Below are positions 6,213-9,513 of a DNA stretch of 9,513 nucleotides, one piece after another. Origin of the DNA: Novosphingobium sp. (GTDB lineage: Bacteria > Pseudomonadota > Alphaproteobacteria > Sphingomonadales > Sphingomonadaceae); NCBI GenBank assembly GCA_009885425.1, contig VFKS01000276.1, positions 1-9,513 of the forward strand, given 5' to 3'. The notes beneath the pieces were generated by a model. It worked only from the letters and a program-made list of their open reading frames with translations. It was not told the origin of the DNA and ran no database searches. The translations under genes and the position numbers were made by a program. Every line of letters starts with the position of its first letter. Position 1 is the stretch's first letter.

Positions 6213-7033
6213 GCCTCACCCCGCGCAGCGATAAATTCATTGTAAAGATTGATAATCGCGGCCGCCGTTTCTTCGATTGAGCGGCGGGTTACATCGATCA
6301 CCGGCCAGCCATTGTCGGCAAACATCCGCCGCGCATACTGCACCTCGCTGTTGACCCGCTCGCTATCAACATAAGCGGTTTCGGGTGCCTGATTGAGCGA
6401 GAGCAAGCGATTCCGGCGAACCTGAACCAGCCGGTCGGGCGCCGTGGTCAGCCCGACCACCAACGGATGCTTCAACCCATAAAGCGCGGGCGGCGGAGGA
6501 CTTTCGACCACGATCGGGATGTTGGCGACCTTGTAACCGCGATTGGCGAGGTAGATCGAGGTTGGTGTTTTGGAGCTCCGCGATACCCCGGCGAGAACAA
6601 TGTCGGCCGCCTCCCAGTTTTCCCAACCGACCCCGTCATCCTGGGCGATGGTGTAATGGATTGCCTCAACCCGCCTGTAATAGGCCTCGTCCATGATGTG
6701 CTGGCTGCCGGGGCGAGCTTTGGGGTGCTGGCCCAGCGCGCTTTCCAGCGCGGCGACTGCGGCATCAAGCACCGGGACCACCGGCAGGCCAAGTGCGATG
6801 CAGCGCTCTTCCAATCGGGCCCGAATGTCAGCATTGGCTAAGGTGAAGAAGACAAGCCCGGGATTTGCGCCGATCTCTCCCATGATCCGGTCAAGGTGTT
6901 GCTGCGAGCGGACCATTGGCCAGAAGTGACGGATCACTTCGGAACCTTCGAACTGGGCCAGTGCCGCCTTGGCCAGCATCTCAAGCGTTTCGCCGGTCGA
7001 ATCCGACAGGAGATGGAGATGCAGACGCGGCAT
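6209..7033 (-). CDS. PEP synthetase / pyruvate phosphate dikinase regulatory protein (DUF299 kinase-pyrophosphorylase)
   Basis: The 274-residue protein starts with [17 protein letters not shown], the usual opening of the DUF299 family. It has the P-loop-like nucleotide site [18 protein letters not shown] at 149-166 and ends with [15 protein letters not shown]. These bifunctional enzymes inactivate their target by ADP-dependent threonine phosphorylation and restore it by phosphate-dependent removal of that phosphate. The target is PEP synthase or pyruvate phosphate dikinase. Which one applies cannot be read from the sequence, so no symbol is given. The ATG at 7033 is chosen because family members begin M-x-x-x-H-L-H-L-x-S-D-S; an extension to 7099 would add 22 unrelated residues and cut into the intergenic region. 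No strong ribosome binding site is seen. It is the first gene of the leftward cluster and is divergent from hemE. Confidence 0.94.
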   Translation of the reverse strand: MPRLHLHLLSDSTGETLEMLAKAALAQFEGSEVIRHFWPMVRSQQHLDRIMGEIGANPGLVFFTLANADIRARLEERCIALGLPVVPVLDAAVAALESALGQHPKARPGSQHIMDEAYYRRVEAIHYTIAQDDGVGWENWEAADIVLAGVSRSSKTPTSIYLANRGYKVANIPIVVESPPPPALYGLKHPLVVGLTTAPDRLVQVRRNRLLSLNQAPETAYVDSERVNSEVQYARRMFADNGWPVIDVTRRSIEETAAAIINLYNEFIAARGEA

Positions 7034-7054
7034 GGTGGTTCGGGGGAAGCTTCC

Positions 7055-7063
7055 TGTGGATGA
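7055..7063 (-). promoter_or_regulatory. DnaA-box-like site TCATCCACA
   Basis: On the minus strand the 9-mer is one mismatch from the E. coli consensus TTATCCACA and one from the Caulobacter-type TGATCCACA. It is the best match in the interval and lies 22 bases from the DUF299 start codon, so it could also influence that gene's transcription. Confidence 0.5.
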
Positions 7064-7147
7064 CTGGGCCCATAAACCATGGGAGGAACAGGGGCACAAG
7101 TTTGGTCGCCTATTTCACCCCCACTGGCAGGTTGCGGGCAAGCACCT

Positions 7148-7175
7148 TGTGGACAGGTGGATAGTCTTGCCCACA
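7148..7175. promoter_or_regulatory. Cluster of three degenerate DnaA-box-like sites
   Basis: Three 9-mers, each two mismatches from TTATCCACA, are packed into 28 bases. They are CTGTCCACA (minus, 7148-7156), CTATCCACC (minus, 7156-7164) and TTGCCCACA (plus, 7167-7175). The first two share the half-repeat gtggaca / gtggata at 8-base spacing. Individually they are weak. Their packing, and the heptamer CCACAGG recurring at 7053-7059 (inverted), 7171-7177 and 7290-7296, suggest a protein-binding array. Confidence 0.45.
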
Positions 7176-7205
7176 GGTTGCAAACAGTGGGGAAAACGAT
7201 CGATT

Positions 7206-7322
7206 GACTCACGCAGAGCACGATTCGGGCTTGCGGTTTGCCCTGTTCAGCGCGGGAGAATTCCGGCAAGGGCGCTCCGTCCCCGCTTTCCACAGGACAA
7301 CTACAACTGAATCCTTAGATTC
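7206..7322. promoter_or_regulatory. Four GANTC (CcrM methylation) sites
   Basis: GACTC at 7206-7210, GATTC at 7222-7226, GAATC at 7309-7313 and GATTC at 7318-7322 all match the CcrM target. The last two form an inverted repeat (gaatc-ctta-gattc). By chance GANTC is expected about once per 256 bases, so four in 117 bases is dense. Alphaproteobacterial origins and cell-cycle promoters often carry such sites, which report replication passage through hemimethylation. That CcrM acts here is inferred. Confidence 0.5.
7286..7294 (+). promoter_or_regulatory. DnaA-box-like site CTTTCCACA beside the AT-rich block
   Basis: This 9-mer is two mismatches from TTATCCACA and ends eight bases before the AT-rich block. 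That is the usual position of a box that seeds DnaA loading onto an unwinding element. Taken alone the match is weak. Confidence 0.35.
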
Positions 7323-7342
7323 AATCTTAATTGATTTTGATT
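7303..7342. other. AT-rich block, candidate DNA unwinding element
   Basis: Thirty of these 40 bases are A or T, in a window that is otherwise strongly G+C rich. The block contains the inverted repeat gaatc-ctta-gattc (7309-7322) and an exact tandem hexamer ttgatt-ttgatt (7331-7342). It lies directly upstream of the hemE start and beside a DnaA-box-like site. It fits a duplex unwinding element, but an AT-rich hemE promoter is an alternative or additional role. Confidence 0.45.
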
Positions 7343-7355
7343 GGATGTGCCAAAA

Positions 7356-8381
7356 ATGCCTGGTTTGTTGCTTGAAACACTGCGCGGTCAAAACGTCCGG
7401 CCAAGGCCTACGTGGCTGATGCGGCAGGCTGGGCGCTATCTACCCGAGTACCGCGCCTTGCGCGCCGAGAAGGGCGGATTTCTGGCGCTGGTCTATGACA
7501 GCGAGGCTGCGGCCGAGATCACGATCCAGCCGATCCGCCGATACGGAATGGACGGGGCGATCCTGTTTTCGGACATTCTGATCGTGCCCTATGCGATGGG
7601 ACAGGATCTCGAATTTCTGGTCGGTGAAGGTCCGCGCTTGTCACCACGCCTGGTCGATACCGCCTTGTCGAGCCTTCACGCGGTCCCACAGCGGCTCAGC
7701 CCGATCTACGAGACGGTGAAATTGGTCCGCGCCCAGCTTCCGGCTGACAAGACCATGCTCGGCTTCGCTGGCAGCCCCTGGACCGTCGCGACCTATATGG
7801 TGGCGGGCGAAGGCAGCCGCGATCAGCACGATACCCGCAGCATGGCGTACAGCGATCCAGCAGCGTTTCAGGCGATCATCGATGCGATCACCGCCGTGAC
7901 AATTGAATATCTTGCCGGGCAGATCACCGCCGGGGCCGAAGCAGTGCAGCTATTTGACAGTTGGTCGGGCAGCCTTGCTCCCAGCGAGTTCGAACGCTGG
8001 GTGATCGCCCCCAATGCGGCCATCGTTAGCGCAATTCGCACGCGGTTCCCGGCAGTGCCAATCATCGGTTTCCCGAAGGGCGCCGGAGAAAAACTGCCGG
8101 CCTATGCCCGCGAAACCGGAGTGGATGCGTTGGGGCTCGATGAGACGATCGATCCGCTCTGGGCCCATGCCAATCTGCCCGCCGGCCTGCCAGTACAGGG
8201 GAATCTCGACCCGTTGTTGCTGATCGCTGGCGGCGAAGAGCTGGAGCGGCAGACGCTGCGCGTACTCGAAGCTTTTGCTGACCGGCCGCACGTGTTCAAT
8301 CTGGGTCACGGGATCGGTCAGACCACCCCGCTTGAACACGTCGGTCAGCTGCTTTCACTGGTGCGCGGCTGGCGCGGATAG
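7356..8381 (+). CDS. hemE: Uroporphyrinogen decarboxylase
   Basis: The 341-residue enzyme removes four acetate carboxyl groups from uroporphyrinogen III to give coproporphyrinogen III in cytoplasmic heme synthesis. Family motifs run in order. TWLMRQAGRYLPEYR (19-33) carries substrate-binding arginines. AILFSDILIVPYAMG (68-82) holds the conserved Asp73. GSPWTVATYMVAG lies at 139-151 and FDSWSG at 200-205. IIGFPKGAG is at 236-244 and NLGHGI at 315-320, with His318. Length is normal. The ATG at 7356 is preferred because homologues start close to PGLL-x-x-TLRG and a ggat element precedes it at 9 nt. TTG at 7341 and GTG at 7347 are in-frame alternatives, adding five or three residues. The gene is followed by hemJ after 14 bases, a likely heme operon. 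Confidence 0.96.
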   Translation: MPGLLLETLRGQNVRPRPTWLMRQAGRYLPEYRALRAEKGGFLALVYDSEAAAEITIQPIRRYGMDGAILFSDILIVPYAMGQDLEFLVGEGPRLSPRLVDTALSSLHAVPQRLSPIYETVKLVRAQLPADKTMLGFAGSPWTVATYMVAGEGSRDQHDTRSMAYSDPAAFQAIIDAITAVTIEYLAGQITAGAEAVQLFDSWSGSLAPSEFERWVIAPNAAIVSAIRTRFPAVPIIGFPKGAGEKLPAYARETGVDALGLDETIDPLWAHANLPAGLPVQGNLDPLLLIAGGEELERQTLRVLEAFADRPHVFNLGHGIGQTTPLEHVGQLLSLVRGWRG

Positions 8382-8395
8382 GCTATCAAGCCACA

Positions 8396-8839
8396 ATGAA
8401 CTGGGTGCTGTCGATGACTTATCTCTGGCTTAAGGCCGGCCATATTATTTTCGTGATCTTCTGGATGGCCGGGCTATTCATGCTGCCGCGCTATTTCATT
8501 TATCACCAAGAGGCTGAGCTCGGGTCCGAGGAAAGCGCTCGCTGGCTGGACCGTGAGGCCAAGCTACTCAAGATCATCCTGTGGCCCTCGCTGATCGCTG
8601 TCTGGGTGCTGGGGTTGGTGCTGGCTTATTCAACCGGCGCTTTTGCCCATGGCTGGTTCCACGTGAAACTGGCGGCAGTCCTGGGCTTGACCGCCTATCA
8701 AGTCTGGCTGGCGGGCTATCATGCCGCCTTGCAGCGCGGTGAGCGCAGATTGACCGGACGCAAGCTGCGTATGCTCAACGAAGTACCCGGGATTGCGGCG
8801 GCGCTTATCGTGATTATGGTGGTATTGCGCCCGTTTTGA
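8396..8839 (+). CDS. hemJ: Protoporphyrinogen IX oxidase, HemJ type (UPF0093 membrane protein)
   Basis: The 147-residue protein is an inner-membrane enzyme that oxidises protoporphyrinogen IX to protoporphyrin IX, the penultimate heme step, in bacteria lacking HemG and HemY. Four hydrophobic segments are visible at about 8-32, 58-80, 85-108 and 129-145. Conserved features are LKAGHIIFVIFWMAGLFMLPR (12-32), with His16 as a probable heme ligand. Also present are WFHVKLAAVLGL (87-98), with the conserved Lys91, and the end LRMLNEVPG...VVLRPF. Length matches the family. The ATG at 8396 is taken as the start; the ATG at 8414 (MTYLWLK) is a possible alternative and would still keep the first membrane segment. 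The ribosome binding site is weak. The close position behind hemE supports cotranscription and the heme role. Confidence 0.93.
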   Translation: MNWVLSMTYLWLKAGHIIFVIFWMAGLFMLPRYFIYHQEAELGSEESARWLDREAKLLKIILWPSLIAVWVLGLVLAYSTGAFAHGWFHVKLAAVLGLTAYQVWLAGYHAALQRGERRLTGRKLRMLNEVPGIAAALIVIMVVLRPF

Positions 8840-8868
8840 GCCGGGTTGGATAGCAGGGGTCGTTTCAG

Positions 8869-9213
8869 ATGATTGGTTTTACGCTTATCGCCGCTGCTGC
8901 GGCAGCTACGCAACCGCTCGAACCGGTTGCCGAAGCCGAAATGCGTTGTGTTACGGCGCTGCTTTATGCGGTGGGAGAAGCCGGAGAAAAGAAGGATGAA
9001 AAATCGTCCGGGTTGTTGATTGCCGCTGTCGCCTATTACATCGGGCGGCTTGATGTGCGGTCGCCGGGGCTGGATTATGGCGGGCATATCAAGCGGCTGG
9101 CCAACTCCCCTGAATTTGGCAAGCAGTTGTCAGGCGAGATTCAGCGCTGCGCAGTTGAATCCGGAACCGCGATGCAGGCGGTTGGCAACGCGGCGCAGAC
9201 CGCCGGGAAATAG
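8869..9213 (+). CDS. Small exported protein of unknown function between hemJ and rho
   Basis: I do not recognise this 114-residue protein. Residues 1-15 (MIGFTLIAAAAAATQ) look like a short signal peptide, so the mature form is probably periplasmic. The rest looks mainly helical, with a charged Glu/Lys-rich segment at about 37-46 (VGEAGEKKDEK), a short hydrophobic stretch at 49-58 and two cysteines (Cys27 and Cys94) that could form a disulfide. An AGGGG element lies 9 nt before the ATG. It starts 29 bases after hemJ on the same strand, and codon use resembles its neighbours, which supports a real gene. It could be a lineage-specific protein of sphingomonads. No function is proposed. Confidence 0.75.
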   Translation: MIGFTLIAAAAAATQPLEPVAEAEMRCVTALLYAVGEAGEKKDEKSSGLLIAAVAYYIGRLDVRSPGLDYGGHIKRLANSPEFGKQLSGEIQRCAVESGTAMQAVGNAAQTAGK

Positions 9214-9263
9214 CGCAGCTTCGCCAGCGGGCAGAACGCATGGTAGATTGACTAACTGCGGCA

Positions 9264-9298
9264 GCAGGCCTATCCCGCCGCTGTCCGGCAAGGCCTGC
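9264..9298 (+). promoter_or_regulatory. Nested hairpin in the leader before rho
   Basis: The arms 9264-9271 (gcaggcct) and 9291-9298 (aggcctgc) are exact reverse complements. Inside them gccg (9277-9280) can pair with cggc (9286-9289), giving a two-tier stem. No T-tract follows. It lies in the 172-base stretch between the small exported gene and rho, where the rho promoter and leader are expected. It could be a terminator for the hemE-hemJ transcript or part of the rho leader, whose gene is known to be self-regulated in other bacteria. Confidence 0.35.
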
Positions 9299-9385
9299 GC
9301 GTCAATGCGCGGCGCGATCCGCTTTCCCCAAGCCCCATGATCGTCCGGCCATTCACAGACCCGAATTCACGGAACGACAGTCAAA

Positions 9386-9513
9386 ATGCATCTTAAAGAA
9401 CTCAAGAGAAAAACCTCCGCCGAGCTGGTCGAAATGGCCGAAGAGCTGGGGGTTGAAGGCGCCTCGACGATGCGCCGTCAGGACATCATTTTCGGCATCC
9501 TCAAGGAAGTGGC
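9386..9513 (+). CDS. rho: Transcription termination factor Rho, N-terminal start (partial)
   Basis: The first 42 codons and two further bases are present; the gene runs out of the window. The protein begins MHLKELKRKTSAELVEMAEE and continues to MRRQDIIFGILKEV. This matches the Rho N-terminal helical subdomain (E. coli MNLTELKNTPVSELI, then MRKQDIIFAILK). Rho is a ring-shaped RNA helicase that ends transcription; the RNA-binding and ATPase domains lie beyond the window. The ATG at 9386 aligns with the known start, and a GGAA element sits roughly ten bases before it. Proximity of rho to the hemE-side origin region is common in alphaproteobacteria. Confidence 0.93.
   Translation, partial: MHLKELKRKTSAELVEMAEELGVEGASTMRRQDIIFGILKEV

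Larger units (their letters stand above)
7034..7355. other. Gene-free divergent interval, candidate chromosomal replication origin (oriC)
   Basis: These 322 bases lie between the divergent DUF299 gene and hemE. They hold no convincing gene. They contain five degenerate DnaA-box-like 9-mers, four GANTC sites at 7206-7322, and an AT-rich block next to hemE. In Caulobacter and Rickettsia the replication origin adjoins hemE in a conserved neighbourhood, and I recall the DUF299-maf-aroE-coaE-dnaQ order on the other side. Genes on both sides are read away from the interval, as expected for leading-strand genes around a bidirectional origin. The promoters for hemE and for the leftward cluster must also lie here, but I cannot place -35/-10 boxes with confidence. 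The origin assignment is an inference from synteny plus motifs. Confidence 0.65.

Noticed and set aside
6209..7099. Longer DUF299 protein starting at 7099
   Set aside because: Homologues begin just before [12 protein letters not shown]. The extra 22 residues are Ser/Cys-rich and would overlap a DnaA-box-like site.
1..9513. Mobile element, CRISPR array, tRNA or defence system
   Set aside because: No transposase, integrase, cas or toxin-antitoxin-like proteins, no direct-repeat array and no cloverleaf sequence were seen. Base composition and gene content look like uniform core chromosome.

Overview
This window reads as a core chromosomal segment of an alphaproteobacterium, most likely a member of the Sphingomonadales. 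The evidence is the high G+C content, the protein sequences (an alphaproteobacterial DUF1491 protein, a HemJ-type protoporphyrinogen oxidase, a long-form HPF) and the gene order. The taxonomic call is inferred from protein character and synteny, not from a database search. I see no insertion sequence, prophage, CRISPR array, tRNA or rRNA.

Layout from the left. (1) Positions 1-954, plus strand: the tail of an ErpA-type Fe-S insertion protein, then exodeoxyribonuclease III (xth). (2) Positions 966-1072: a very long hairpin (30-pair stem) and a smaller one, lying between convergent genes. (3) Positions 1073-7033, minus strand: a run of genes read leftward in the order PEP synthetase/PPDK regulatory protein (DUF299), maf, aroE, coaE, dnaQ, hpf, ptsN and a DUF1491 gene. 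A separately spaced SleB-type cell-wall hydrolase follows. The first four genes are linked by stop/start overlaps (ATGA, ATGA, TGATG). The DUF1491 gene appears to start at ATC inside the sequence TAATC, overlapping the ptsN stop. (4) Positions 7034-7355: a gene-free divergent interval with DnaA-box-like sequences, four GANTC sites and an AT-rich block. (5) Positions 7356-9513, plus strand: hemE, hemJ, a small exported protein of unknown function, and the start of rho.

The most notable point is that the interval between hemE and the DUF299 gene looks like the chromosomal replication origin. In Caulobacter and Rickettsia the origin lies beside hemE in a conserved gene neighbourhood. Here the genes on each side point away from the interval, as expected around a bidirectional origin. 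The second notable point is the likely ATC start codon of the DUF1491 gene, which sits 9 nt after an AAGGA ribosome binding site. Otherwise this is ordinary housekeeping DNA: heme synthesis (hemE, hemJ), shikimate and CoA synthesis (aroE, coaE), replication proofreading and repair (dnaQ, xth), ribosome hibernation (hpf), PEP-linked regulation (ptsN, DUF299), and transcription termination (rho).
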